A stretch of DNA of 64,000 nt from the NCBI GenBank assembly GCA_963590855.1, contig CAVAQT010000011.1:11564-75563 (forward strand), given 5' to 3'. The translations under genes were made by a program, and so were the position numbers. A model generated the notes under the pieces. That model did no database searches. It was not told the DNA's origin and saw only the letters and a program-made list of their open reading frames with translations. The first letter of the stretch is position 1; each line of letters starts with the position of its first letter. Shown in pieces: positions 1 through 8,658 of the stretch. Origin of the DNA: Ruminococcus_C sp963590855. GTDB taxonomy: Bacteria > Bacillota > Clostridia > Oscillospirales > Ruminococcaceae.

Positions 1-546
1 GCACTGTCGGGGACGGCGCAGAGCTACCGGTCTCTGGAGCAGAATGTGCTGCGGCTGCACATCCTGGCGAACTCGGACAGCATTGACGACCAGGCGCTGA
101 AACTGAAGGTACGGGACAAGGTGTTAGAGCAGGCGGACACGCTTTTTGACGGCAATGCGGAATCTGTGGAGGATGCGGAGCATATTGCGGCTGAAAATCT
201 GGAAGTTCTGGAGCAGACCGCACAACAGCTGGTCTGGGATGCCGGCTATTCCTATTCGGTGAAAGCACAGTTGGTGGAGATGCCTTTTGATGATCGTACT
301 TACGGCGACTGGGTCATGCCGGCAGGAGAATACACCGCCCTGCGCATTACTATCGGCGCGGCACAGGGGCAGAACTGGTGGTGCGTGATGTACCCGTCCC
401 TGTGCGTCCCCAATGCCTGCGAAGTCACCGCAGATGAAGAGACTGCCGAGGACGCTTTCGGTAAGTCGGAACAGGATCTGCTGCGGCATCACGAACGCTA
501 TGCGGTAAAGCTGAAATGCGTGGAATGGCTGGAAAAGTGGTTTTGA
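1..546 (+). CDS. spoIIR: Stage II sporulation protein R (5' end outside window)
   Basis: The reading frame is open from base 1, so the start lies upstream; 181 codons are visible. The first visible in-frame ATG is at 46, but the conserved family stretch RLHILANSDS begins just there, so 46 is internal. SpoIIR is a secreted signalling protein made in the forespore that triggers SpoIIGA processing of pro-sigma-E in the mother cell. The visible part has the family's conserved N-terminal block and a C-terminal region ending CVEWLEKWF. It indicates sporulation ancestry. The infC promoter lies about 50 bp downstream. The family call is confident from recall; the signal peptide is not in view. Confidence 0.85.
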   Translation, partial: ALSGTAQSYRSLEQNVLRLHILANSDSIDDQALKLKVRDKVLEQADTLFDGNAESVEDAEHIAAENLEVLEQTAQQLVWDAGYSYSVKAQLVEMPFDDRTYGDWVMPAGEYTALRITIGAAQGQNWWCVMYPSLCVPNACEVTADEETAEDAFGKSEQDLLRHHERYAVKLKCVEWLEKWF

Positions 547-597
547 CGCAGTGCAGAATCTAACTTGTAAATAAATTGTAAAATATCAGGGCATTGC

Positions 598-626
598 TTG
601 ACAGACGGATGATAACATGATAAAAT
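598..626 (+). promoter_or_regulatory. Promoter of infC-rpmI-rplT
   Basis: TTGACA at 598-603 and TAAAAT at 621-626 are separated by 17 bp, a near-consensus vegetative promoter. It would start a leader of roughly 180 nt before the infC start codon. Confidence 0.8.
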
Positions 627-632
627 AGCAAA

Positions 633-813
633 AGTAAACAAAGAAGAGCATTCCCGTTCTCACCGTTTGGCGCATAGTCGAAACGGTCAATACTCGTGTA
701 TCATGGCTTTTCTCTCCGGAGAGAGGATCGCTTTGACGTATGGAGAAGGAGTGTTCACCAGAAAGTGGACGCTTTTTTTTGTTTGAAAATAACATGTTTG
801 GAGGTGCTGGCTT
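633..813 (+). promoter_or_regulatory. infC operon leader with terminator-like hairpin
   Basis: About 180 untranslated nucleotides lie between the promoter and infC. A stem formed by 751-757 and 766-772 (7 bp, two G-U pairs) is followed at once by eight T residues (773-780), which is the shape of an intrinsic terminator placed before the gene. In other Firmicutes this operon is autoregulated by L20 through leader RNA with such an attenuator. Assignment to that family is inferred from position and shape only. Confidence 0.6.
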
Positions 814-1332
814 ATCAGCAAACAGGAACTGCAGATCAACGAGGAAATCCGAGACAGAGAAGTTCTGGTCATCGGTCAGAACGGCGAAAAACTCGGCACA
901 ATGTCTGCAAGAGATGCACAGAAGATCGCTTATGAAAAAGATCTGGATCTGGTAAAGATCGCACCGGGCGCAAAGCCGCCGGTGTGCCGGATCATGGATT
1001 ACGGCAAGTATTGCTTTGAACAGCAGAAACGGGAAAAAGAGGCCCGGAAAAATCAGAAGGTTGTCTCCATCAAGGAGATCCGGATGTTTTCTGCCATTGA
1101 CACCCATGACTTTGAGACGAAGGTCAACCAGGCAAAGAAGTTCTTGCAGGGCGGCGACAAGCTGAAGGTCTCTGTTCGTTTCCGGAAACGTGCGATCGCA
1201 CATCCGCAGATCGGCGAAGAACTTCTGAAGCGCTTCCAGGAAGCATGCAAAGAAGTTGGCGTTGTTGATAAGCCTGCGAAAATGGAAGGCCGCAGCATGG
1301 TCATGTTCATTTCACCGAAGGCATCGAAGTAA
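814..1332 (+). CDS. infC: Translation initiation factor IF-3, ATC start
   Basis: IF3 binds the 30S subunit, prevents premature 50S joining and checks start-codon pairing. The first in-frame ATG is at 901, which would remove the conserved N-terminal helix. The frame reads upstream as (I)SKQELQINEEIRDREV, aligning with Bacillus IF3, and the only plausible start is ATC at 814, 9 nt after GGAGG at 800-804. The resulting 172 residues match the usual IF3 length, with the N-domain at about 1-70, a basic linker with KREKEARK, and the C-domain beginning near VVSIKEIR. Rare AUU/AUC-type starts on infC are a known self-regulation device, because IF3 discriminates against them. It heads the operon with rpmI and rplT. 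Confidence 0.93.
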   Translation: MSKQELQINEEIRDREVLVIGQNGEKLGTMSARDAQKIAYEKDLDLVKIAPGAKPPVCRIMDYGKYCFEQQKREKEARKNQKVVSIKEIRMFSAIDTHDFETKVNQAKKFLQGGDKLKVSVRFRKRAIAHPQIGEELLKRFQEACKEVGVVDKPAKMEGRSMVMFISPKASK

Positions 1333-1348
1333 ACAGGAGGAATTCACC

Positions 1349-1552
1349 ATGGCAAAGATCAAGACCAAGACACATTCCGGTGCAAAAAAGCGCTTTAAGA
1401 TGACTGCTTCCGGAAAAGTAAAGTATCAGAAGACCAACAAGAGACACAGACTGACCCAGAAGGACACCAAGCGGAAGAGAATCGCTCGTACCGTTGGTAT
1501 CGCTGACAGCACAAATGCACCGGCTCTGAAGAAGCTGATGCCGTATCTCTAA
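1349..1552 (+). CDS. rpmI: 50S ribosomal protein L35
   Basis: A 67-residue very basic protein beginning MAKIKTKTHSGAKKRF, the signature opening of L35, and ending LKKLMPYL. The ATG at 1349 is preceded by AGGAGG at 1335-1340. It sits 16 nt after infC and before rplT, the standard order in bacteria. The upstream extension of the frame overlaps infC out of phase and is not coding. Confidence 0.97.
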   Translation: MAKIKTKTHSGAKKRFKMTASGKVKYQKTNKRHRLTQKDTKRKRIARTVGIADSTNAPALKKLMPYL

Positions 1553-1605
1553 GCCGATAGATCGGGCTTTGATTGGAATCTGAGAAATAACGGAGGTAAA
1601 TAACT

Positions 1606-1959
1606 ATGGCACGTATTAAAGGTGCAATGATGACTCGTAAGAGAAGAAATAAGACCCTGAAGCTGGCAAAGGGCTATTGGGGCAGCAAGAGCAAGCACTT
1701 CAAGATGGCAAAACAGGCTGTCATGAAGTCCGGCAACTATGCTTACATCGGCAGAAAGCAGAAGAAGAGAGAGTTCCGTCAGCTGTGGATCACTCGTATT
1801 TCCGCTGCATGCAAGATGAACGGCATTAACTACTCTCAGTTCATGAACGGCTGCAAGAAGGCTGGCATCACACTGAATCGCAAGATGCTGTCTGAGATCG
1901 CAATTCATGACGCAGCAGGCTTTACTGCAATCGTAGAACAGGCTAAGGCTGCTCTGTAA
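1606..1959 (+). CDS. rplT: 50S ribosomal protein L20
   Basis: 117 residues, the usual L20 length, opening MARIKGAMMTRKRRNKTLKLAKGY with the long basic N-terminal extension that threads into 23S rRNA, followed by the globular C-terminal domain (NGCKKAGITLNRKMLSEIA). GGAGG lies 9 nt before the ATG. L20 is needed for early 50S assembly and in Firmicutes represses its own operon by binding the leader. Last gene of the operon. Confidence 0.97.
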   Translation: MARIKGAMMTRKRRNKTLKLAKGYWGSKSKHFKMAKQAVMKSGNYAYIGRKQKKREFRQLWITRISAACKMNGINYSQFMNGCKKAGITLNRKMLSEIAIHDAAGFTAIVEQAKAAL

Positions 1960-1971
1960 GGATCGAATGCG

Positions 1972-2006
1972 AAACACGCTCTGGAAACGATACGGGGCGT
2001 GTTTTG
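1972..2006 (+). terminator. Terminator after rplT
   Basis: AAACACGC at 1972-1979 pairs with GCGTGTTT at 1997-2004 and runs into TTTTGTTGT, an intrinsic terminator 12 nt after the rplT stop codon. Confidence 0.7.
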
Positions 2007-2056
2007 TTGTATCATGAGGAAAATGCAAACCACGACGAAAGCAGGTGCAGGAACAT

Positions 2057-2878
2057 ATGGAAACGCTGTTGAAAATCACTGCGCGGGAAAATGCCGCCGT
2101 AAAACAATACCGCAAGCTGGCGCGTTCCCGGAAGGAGCGTACCAGGAGCGGCATGTTTGTTCTGGAGGGCTTTCGGTTGGTGTCGGATGCACTGAAAAAT
2201 GGTGCGGTGCTGACACAGCTGTTCTGGACGGAGGACGGCCTTTCCCGCTGGCAGGAAGAGGGCATTCCGATTCCGGCGGAGAGTGTGCGCTGCGCACTGC
2301 TTTCAGATGCTCTGGCGGCGGAGCTTTCTCAAACGGAACATTCCCAGGGTGTGTACGCGGTCTGTCAGATGCCCCATGCGCCGGCACTTTCGGCTTTGAT
2401 CCGACCCGGCGGCAGCTACGCCGTTCTGCACCAGCTGCAAGATCCCGGGAATGCCGGCATGATCCTGCGCACCGCAGATGCTCTGGGACTGGACGGGGTG
2501 ATCTACAGCGCAAGCTGTGACATCTACAGTCCCAAGGTTGCGCGGGCAACAATGGGTTCTCTGTTTCGTGTGTCTCTCTGCTGTGTGCCGGAGATCAGAC
2601 CGGTGTTGGAGGCTTGTGCGGATGCCGGCGTGGAGACCTGTGCCGCCGTTGTCTCCGGTCAGGCGGAACTGGTGGGACAGTGTGCATTTCAAAAGGGAAC
2701 GGCGGTCGTTATTGGCAACGAGGGCAACGGCTTGCCGGAAGAAGTTTCTGCCGCCTGTGACCGCCGGGTGACGATTCCCATGCATGGGACGATCGAGTCG
2801 CTGAATGCGGCAATGGCTGCCGGCATTATTCTCTGGGAAGTGCAAAAAGCGGCACAGACCGGAAACGGAGGGCTGTAA
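2057..2878 (+). CDS. TrmH/SpoU family rRNA 2'-O-methyltransferase
   Basis: A SPOUT-class RNA ribose methyltransferase of about 273 residues. The N-terminal part (KQYRKLARSRKERTRSGMFVLEGFRL) is the usual substrate-binding domain. The C-terminal trefoil-knot domain carries motif 1 (DPGNAGMILRTADALGLD), motif 2 (VIGNEGNGLPEEV) and motif 3 (IPMHGTIESLNAAMAAGI), which together bind SAM. The likely target is a 23S rRNA ribose, as for the rlmB/yacO group, but the exact site cannot be told. An in-frame GTG at 2045 is an alternative start; the ATG at 2057 has AGGTG 9 nt upstream. dprA starts 1 nt after the stop codon. Confidence 0.9.
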   Translation: METLLKITARENAAVKQYRKLARSRKERTRSGMFVLEGFRLVSDALKNGAVLTQLFWTEDGLSRWQEEGIPIPAESVRCALLSDALAAELSQTEHSQGVYAVCQMPHAPALSALIRPGGSYAVLHQLQDPGNAGMILRTADALGLDGVIYSASCDIYSPKVARATMGSLFRVSLCCVPEIRPVLEACADAGVETCAAVVSGQAELVGQCAFQKGTAVVIGNEGNGLPEEVSAACDRRVTIPMHGTIESLNAAMAAGIILWEVQKAAQTGNGGL

Positions 2879-2879
2879 G

Positions 2880-4118
2880 ATGGAAGAAATCCGCTGCCTG
2901 CTGTGGCTGGTGATGGTGTTCGGGGCGGGAAGTCCCCGAATCTGGAAAGCGCTTCACCATTACGGTTCTCCGCAGAAAACCGCTGCGGCGCTGCGGCATC
3001 CGGAAACAGATGCAGAACTGCATCTGCCGGAGCATACGCTGCGGCGCATTCGTCAGACCGGCGATGACAAAGTGGATGAAATGCTGGAACGGTGTGAAAA
3101 ACTGCGCCTGTCGATTCTCTGGTACGGAGAAGAGGCGTATCCGGAACAGCTGTTGTCCATTGTGAATCCGCCGGTGCTTCTGTTTTATCAGGGTGACAGC
3201 TCTCTGCTGCAAAATCACCTTTTGCTGACTGTGGTGGGCACACGAAATCCCTCAGAGTACAGCCTGCGGGCGGAAAAAGCCATCTGCCGCGATTTGGTGC
3301 AGATGGGATTTGTCCCGGTGACCGGTTATGCGGTGGGCATTGATATCACCGCAAACCGCTGCGCGCTGGAACTGGATAAACCCAGTATTGCACTGATGGG
3401 CTGCGGACTGGATGTGGCATATCCGCAGCCGCATGCCAACTTAAAGCATGAGATCGCCCGGCGCGGTCTGATCCTGTCGGAGTTTTTGCCGGGCACTTCG
3501 CCGGCGCCGTCGAACTTTCCGCTGCGAAACCGGGTGCTGTCCGGTCTCAGTATGGGAACACTGGTGGTTCAGGCACCGCTCAGAAGCGGTGCGCTCATTA
3601 CGGCGGAGAATGCCATGGAACAGGGAAGAGATGTTTTTTGCATTCCGCCGGCGGACATATTTGACAAACGGTATATGGGTGTGATAAAATATCTTCGGGA
3701 CGGTGCGATCCCGGTGTTTGACAGCCGGGATATCGTCTATGAATATTACACCAGTCATGCCCACATGATCGGCGCTTCTGCGTTGTATGATGAAATGCGG
3801 GAAAAGTCGGAGAGTGCGGTCATGACGCTTGGCGAGCCGGAGTCGCTTCCGAAGCCGTCTGCGCGAAAGGTGCGCGTGCCGGAACCAGCGCTTTCCGAAG
3901 AGCCTGACCCTGTTACAGATCCCATGCCGGAAGAAGATCTGGAGGGACTGGCAGGGGAGGTTCTGTCTCTGCTGCAAAAACAAGATGTGATGCATATGGA
4001 TCAGATCGCGGCAGAACTGGAAGCGCCTATGGAAGAATTGACGACAACGCTTACAGAATTAGAACTGTATGGAAAACTGGAACGGCTGCCGGGAAAGCAA
4101 TTCCGGCGGATGGGGTAG
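2880..4118 (+). CDS. dprA: DNA processing protein DprA (Smf)
   Basis: DprA binds incoming single-stranded DNA and loads RecA during natural transformation; it is also widespread in bacteria not known to be competent. 412 residues. An N-terminal helical region is followed by a Rossmann-like DprA domain starting near residue 117 (VVGTRNPSEYS), with SIALMGCGLDVAYP and FPLRNRVLSGLS further on. The usual SGxAxGID motif here reads TGYAVGID. After a charged linker, residues 345-412 form the winged-helix domain that ends many DprA proteins. It sits just before topA, a common pairing in Firmicutes. Confidence 0.93.
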   Translation: MEEIRCLLWLVMVFGAGSPRIWKALHHYGSPQKTAAALRHPETDAELHLPEHTLRRIRQTGDDKVDEMLERCEKLRLSILWYGEEAYPEQLLSIVNPPVLLFYQGDSSLLQNHLLLTVVGTRNPSEYSLRAEKAICRDLVQMGFVPVTGYAVGIDITANRCALELDKPSIALMGCGLDVAYPQPHANLKHEIARRGLILSEFLPGTSPAPSNFPLRNRVLSGLSMGTLVVQAPLRSGALITAENAMEQGRDVFCIPPADIFDKRYMGVIKYLRDGAIPVFDSRDIVYEYYTSHAHMIGASALYDEMREKSESAVMTLGEPESLPKPSARKVRVPEPALSEEPDPVTDPMPEEDLEGLAGEVLSLLQKQDVMHMDQIAAELEAPMEELTTTLTELELYGKLERLPGKQFRRMG

Positions 4119-4224
4119 AAACCGGTTTTTGTCCGGTATAGTTTGTTTCAGAATGTGGAACAGACCATGATTCGGGGCAAATCGTCCAAGAAAAACCTGC
4201 TTTGAGAGAGAACGAGAGAGAATT

Positions 4225-6315
4225 ATGTCGAATTTAGTGATCGTGGAGTCGCCGGCAAAGGCGAAAACCATTCAGAAATATCTGGGCAAGGGCTATGATG
4301 TCATTGCCTCTATGGGACACATCCGGGATCTGCCTAAGTCTAAGCTGGGCGTGGATGTGGAAAACGGCTTTCAGCCCAAGTATACCGATATGAAGGGCAA
4401 GGAAGACGTCATTAAAAAGTTGAAAGAACATGCAAAAAAGTGCGACCATATCTATCTGGCAACCGACCCGGATAGAGAGGGAGAAGCCATTTCATGGCAT
4501 ATCGCACAGATGCTGCATTTAGATATGGATGCCGATGATCGGGTAGAGTTCAACGAGATCACCCGGAGCGGCATTCAGGCTGGTATGAGTCATCCGCACA
4601 AGATCGACCTGGATCTGGTGAATGCCCAGCAGGCGCGCCGTATCCTGGATCGTCTGGTGGGTTATAAGCTCAGCCCGTTTTTGTGGAAAAAGGTGCGCCG
4701 CGGTCTGTCTGCCGGACGTGTACAGTCCGTTGCGGTACGTCTGGTCGTGGATCGGGAAAATGAGATCCGCGCATTTGTGCCCCAGGAATACTGGTCTATT
4801 GACGCAAAGTTCACTGCGCCGCCTTCCCGTAAGGTGTTTGCGGCAAAATTGGTAAAGGTGGACGGTGAACGGGTGGACAAGACAGAGATCCCGGACAAGG
4901 CTGCCGCAGATGCGCTGCTGGAACGGCTGCAAAATGCCAGCTATTCTGTGCAGAACGTGAAAAAGCGTGTGACAAAGCGTCACCCGGCGCCGCCGTTTAT
5001 CACTTCGACCCTGCAGCAGGATGCCTCCTACCGCCTGGGCTTTCAGTCCAAGCGTACCATGAAGGTGGCACAGGAACTGTACGAAGGCGTGGATATCGAT
5101 GGACTGGGTGCAGTCGGTCTGATTACCTATATGCGTACTGACAGCCTGCGTATTTCCGCAGAGGCGCAGCAGGCTGCCGCAGATTATGTGACCGGGAAAT
5201 ACGGCGCGGACTATCTGCCGCCGGAGCCGAGAGCCTATAAGTCCAAGAAGAACGCTCAGGATGCCCACGAAGCCATTCGTCCGTCTATGCCGGACATGAC
5301 ACCGGAACGGGTGAAGTCCAGCCTGACCGCCGATCAGTATAAGCTGTATCGGCTGATCTGGGAGCGCTTTATTGCAAGCCAGATGGCAGATGCACTGATG
5401 GATACGGTTTCTGTAGAGATCGAAGCGGACAACTGCATTTTTAAGGCGACCGGTTCGACGGTGAAGTTCGACGGCTTTACCGTGCTGTACGATGACACCA
5501 AGGGCGACAAGAGCGAAAACAAGAACTTGCCGGAACTGGAAAAGGGCATGGAGATCAAGGTGAAGTCCCTGGAGGGCAACCAGCACTTCACCCAGGCACC
5601 GCCGCGCTATACCGAAGCAACGCTTATCAAGGCGCTGGAAGAGAACGGCATCGGCCGCCCGAGTACCTATGCGCCGACCATCACCACCATTACCACGCAC
5701 CTCTATGTAGAGCGCGAGGGCAAGCAGCTGAAGCCGACCGTTCTGGGTGAAGTGACCACAGAGCTGATGAAGGAGCATTTCCCCAACATCCTGGATGTAA
5801 AGTTTACCGCAGAGATGGAAAACAATCTGGATGATGTGGAACGGGGCAAAAAGAGCTGGGTGGATACGCTGGAAGAGTTCTATGGCGATTTCTCCAAGAC
5901 GTTGGAGACTGCCGAGGAAAAAATGGAAGGCAAGCGCGTCAAAGTGCCGGATGAGGAGACAGACATCGTCTGCGACCAGTGCGGCAGAAATATGGTCATC
6001 AAGATCGGACGCTATGGACGCTTTCTGGCCTGCCCTGGATTCCCGGAGTGCAAGAACACCAAGAAGATCGTCCAGGAAACCGCCGGCTCCTGTCCGCTGT
6101 GCAACAACAAGATCATTCTGAAAAAGTCCAAGCGCGGCAGAAGCTTTTATGGATGCAGCGCTTATCCGGACTGCAACTTTATGACCTGGAATGTGCCCAC
6201 CGAGGAAAAGTGCCCTCAGTGCGGCTGTACCTTGTTCCAGAAGGGCGGAAAGTCCGGCACATTGGTATGCGAAAAGCCGGGCTGCGGCTATTCCCGTCCG
6301 GTAGGAGGTGCGTAA
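4225..6315 (+). CDS. topA: DNA topoisomerase I (type IA)
   Basis: Relaxes negative supercoils by cutting one strand through a tyrosine-phosphate link. 696 residues: the TOPRIM domain opens the protein (LVIVESPAKAKTIQKYLG, with DPDREGEAISWH for metal binding), the catalytic Tyr302 lies in GLITYMRTDS, and three C-terminal zinc ribbons follow (CDQC...C, CPLC...C, CPQC...C) at about 577-690. The length and three-finger tail are normal for Firmicutes. The 106 bp before it hold a short GC hairpin (4121-4137) without a T run. The stop codon abuts the trmFO start codon. Confidence 0.97.
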   Translation: MSNLVIVESPAKAKTIQKYLGKGYDVIASMGHIRDLPKSKLGVDVENGFQPKYTDMKGKEDVIKKLKEHAKKCDHIYLATDPDREGEAISWHIAQMLHLDMDADDRVEFNEITRSGIQAGMSHPHKIDLDLVNAQQARRILDRLVGYKLSPFLWKKVRRGLSAGRVQSVAVRLVVDRENEIRAFVPQEYWSIDAKFTAPPSRKVFAAKLVKVDGERVDKTEIPDKAAADALLERLQNASYSVQNVKKRVTKRHPAPPFITSTLQQDASYRLGFQSKRTMKVAQELYEGVDIDGLGAVGLITYMRTDSLRISAEAQQAAADYVTGKYGADYLPPEPRAYKSKKNAQDAHEAIRPSMPDMTPERVKSSLTADQYKLYRLIWERFIASQMADALMDTVSVEIEADNCIFKATGSTVKFDGFTVLYDDTKGDKSENKNLPELEKGMEIKVKSLEGNQHFTQAPPRYTEATLIKALEENGIGRPSTYAPTITTITTHLYVEREGKQLKPTVLGEVTTELMKEHFPNILDVKFTAEMENNLDDVERGKKSWVDTLEEFYGDFSKTLETAEEKMEGKRVKVPDEETDIVCDQCGRNMVIKIGRYGRFLACPGFPECKNTKKIVQETAGSCPLCNNKIILKKSKRGRSFYGCSAYPDCNFMTWNVPTEEKCPQCGCTLFQKGGKSGTLVCEKPGCGYSRPVGGA

Positions 6316-7626
6316 ATGGCAGATGTGACCGTCATCGGTGGCGGGCTGGCAGGCTGTGAGGCTGCCTGGCAGTTGGCAGAAGCCGGATTTTCCGTACAGC
6401 TGTTGGAGATGAAGCCGGTGCAGTATACCCCGGCGCATCATTACGAGGGATTGGCGGAACTGGTCTGCTCCAATTCCCTGAAAGCCGACCGCATCAATTC
6501 TGCGGCAGGACTGCTCAAGGCAGAAATGACCCGTCTGGGTTCGCTGCTGATGCAGTGCGCCCGGAAATCGGCAGTGGCTGCCGGCGGTGCGCTGGCAGTG
6601 GATCGGAAGCAGTTCTCCGATCTCGCCACCGAAGCCATCCGGAATCATCCCAATATCACCCTCGAGACCGCAGTGGTCGATCGTATCCCGGATACGCCGG
6701 TGGTAGTGGCTACCGGGCCGCTTACAGACGGCGCACTGGCGGCAGATATTGAAAAACGCTGCGGGACGCGGCTCAGCTTTTTTGATGCGGCTGCACCCAT
6801 TGTCAGCTTTGAGAGTCTGGATCCGGAAAAGGTTTTCTTTGCAGCACGTTATGGCAGAGGAGATGCAGACTATATCAACTGCCCCATGAATAAGGAAGAG
6901 TATGAGAACTTCTACGAGGCATTGATTTCCGCAGAGCGTGCGCCTTTGCATGACTGCGATAAAGATGCATTCCGTGTCTATGAGGGCTGTATGCCCATTG
7001 AGGTTCTGGCATCCCGTGGGCCGGACACCATGCGGTTCGGGCCGCTGAAACCGGTGGGGCTGACCGATCCACGCACGGGTCACCGTCCATGGGCAGTGGT
7101 GCAGCTGCGCCGGGAGAACCGGGAGGGAACGATGTATAATCTGGTGGGATTTCAGACGAATCTGAAATTCCCGGAGCAGAAGCGCGTGTTTTCCATGATC
7201 CCCGGTCTGGAACACGCGGAGTTTCACCGCTACGGCGTAATGCACCGGAACTCGTTCCTGGACAGCCCGCGTCTGCTGGATGCGGATTATCACTTCCGCG
7301 GACAGGACACCCTGTACTTTGCCGGACAGATGACCGGCGTGGAAGGCTATATGGAATCGGCGGCAAGCGGCATCCTCGCCGGAAAAAACCTGGCGCGCCG
7401 TTTGCAGGGCAAGACACCGTTCATTCTGCCCAGAGAGACCATGATGGGCGCTCTGGCGGCATACATCAGCAGTGCACCTACGGAGAATTTCCAGCCTATG
7501 GGCGCGAATATGGGCATCCTGCCCGATCTGCCGGAGCGTATCCGGGGAAAGCAGGAAAAGTACCAGGCATATGCCGACCGCGGTATGGCGGCGCTGGAAG
7601 CCTGTCTGCGTGACGCAGAACAATAA
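6316..7626 (+). CDS. trmFO: Methylenetetrahydrofolate-tRNA-(uracil-5-)-methyltransferase TrmFO
   Basis: Makes the m5U54 (T loop) of tRNA using methylenetetrahydrofolate and FADH2. 436 residues, the normal size. The N-terminal FAD-binding Rossmann motif is VIGGGLAGCEAAWQLAE; further family blocks are LVCSNSLKADRINSAAGLLKAEM and YFAGQMTGVEGYMESAASGILAGKNLARR. The start codon directly follows the topA stop codon, with GGAGG inside the end of topA, so the two are very likely translated from one mRNA. The topA-trmFO pair is conserved in Bacillus. Confidence 0.97.
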   Translation: MADVTVIGGGLAGCEAAWQLAEAGFSVQLLEMKPVQYTPAHHYEGLAELVCSNSLKADRINSAAGLLKAEMTRLGSLLMQCARKSAVAAGGALAVDRKQFSDLATEAIRNHPNITLETAVVDRIPDTPVVVATGPLTDGALAADIEKRCGTRLSFFDAAAPIVSFESLDPEKVFFAARYGRGDADYINCPMNKEEYENFYEALISAERAPLHDCDKDAFRVYEGCMPIEVLASRGPDTMRFGPLKPVGLTDPRTGHRPWAVVQLRRENREGTMYNLVGFQTNLKFPEQKRVFSMIPGLEHAEFHRYGVMHRNSFLDSPRLLDADYHFRGQDTLYFAGQMTGVEGYMESAASGILAGKNLARRLQGKTPFILPRETMMGALAAYISSAPTENFQPMGANMGILPDLPERIRGKQEKYQAYADRGMAALEACLRDAEQ

Positions 7627-7646
7627 CATAAGGGAGATCATATATC

Positions 7647-8645
7647 TTGAATATACTAATCGACGCATTCGGCGGTGACAATGCACCGCTTGAAGTGATC
7701 CGCGGCGGCGCACAGGCGGTGCAGGAACTGGGCGTGACGGTGACACTGGTCGGAGACGAGCAGAAGATCCGCGCCTGTGCCGAGGAAAACAATCTGTCTT
7801 TGGAGGGTATGGAAGTCTTGCATGCTCCGGCGGTATTCGACATCCATGAAGAGCCGACATCGCTGTTGAAACAGCATGCCGATACCTCCATGGCAGTGGG
7901 AATGCAGGCGCTGCACGACGGCAAAGGCGATGCCTTTGTTTGTGCCGGAAGCACCGGCGCGCTGCTGGTGGGTGCAACCTTTCTGGTAAAGCGTATCCCC
8001 GGCATCAAGCGTGCTGCCGTTGCTCCGGTGCTGCCCACAGAGACCACACCGTTTCTGCTCATTGACGGCGGCGCAAACAACGACTGCCGCCCGGAAATGC
8101 TGGTGCAGTTTGCCATTATGGGCAGCGCTTATATGCAGAACGTCATGCAGGTAGAAAAGCCCCGTGTGGCACTGCTGAACGTGGGCGCAGAGGAGACCAA
8201 GGGCAGAGAACTGGAACTGGAATCCTATGTGCAGCTGTCTCAGGCGCCGGTGAACTTCATCGGCAATATTGAGGCAAGAGATCTGCCCACCGGCGCAGCG
8301 GATGTGGTCGTCACAGACGGCTTTACCGGAAATGTGGCGCTGAAGCTGTACGAGGGCATGGGCAAGTTTATGGCGCACCAGATGAAGGGCAACCTGTTCG
8401 CAGGATTTGCCGGAAAGCTGGCGGCGCTGCTGGTTCTGCCGAAGATCAAGGCACTTACCAAAAAGATGGACTATAAGGCAGTGGGCGGCGCAGTTATGCT
8501 GGGCGTGCAGAAGCCAGTCATCAAGGCGCACGGCAGTTCTGACGGCACGGCGTTTTTCAATGCCATTCGCCAGGCGAGAGACTGTGTTGCCGGAAATGTG
8601 GTACAAACCATTGCAGAAAATACCGGAAAACCGGTAAAGAAATAG
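7647..8645 (+). CDS. plsX: Phosphate acyltransferase PlsX
   Basis: Converts acyl-ACP to acyl-phosphate for the PlsX/PlsY route of phospholipid synthesis. 332 residues beginning MNILIDAFGGDNAPLEVIRGG (the family DAxGGD motif), with FVCAGSTGALLVG and VVTDGFTGNVALK. The start is TTG at 7647, with AGGGAG 9-10 nt upstream. In many Firmicutes an acyl carrier protein gene lies next; here rnc follows after 13 nt and no acpP is present. Confidence 0.95.
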   Translation: MNILIDAFGGDNAPLEVIRGGAQAVQELGVTVTLVGDEQKIRACAEENNLSLEGMEVLHAPAVFDIHEEPTSLLKQHADTSMAVGMQALHDGKGDAFVCAGSTGALLVGATFLVKRIPGIKRAAVAPVLPTETTPFLLIDGGANNDCRPEMLVQFAIMGSAYMQNVMQVEKPRVALLNVGAEETKGRELELESYVQLSQAPVNFIGNIEARDLPTGAADVVVTDGFTGNVALKLYEGMGKFMAHQMKGNLFAGFAGKLAALLVLPKIKALTKKMDYKAVGGAVMLGVQKPVIKAHGSSDGTAFFNAIRQARDCVAGNVVQTIAENTGKPVKK

Positions 8646-8658
8646 AGGGAAAGCAATC

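Noticed and set aside
4519..7977. A 1152-codon open frame on the minus strand
   Set aside because: It lies opposite topA, trmFO and plsX, whose protein motifs are clear. It has no family-like sequence and is rich in His, Cys and Arg, as expected for an antisense shadow of GC-rich coding DNA.
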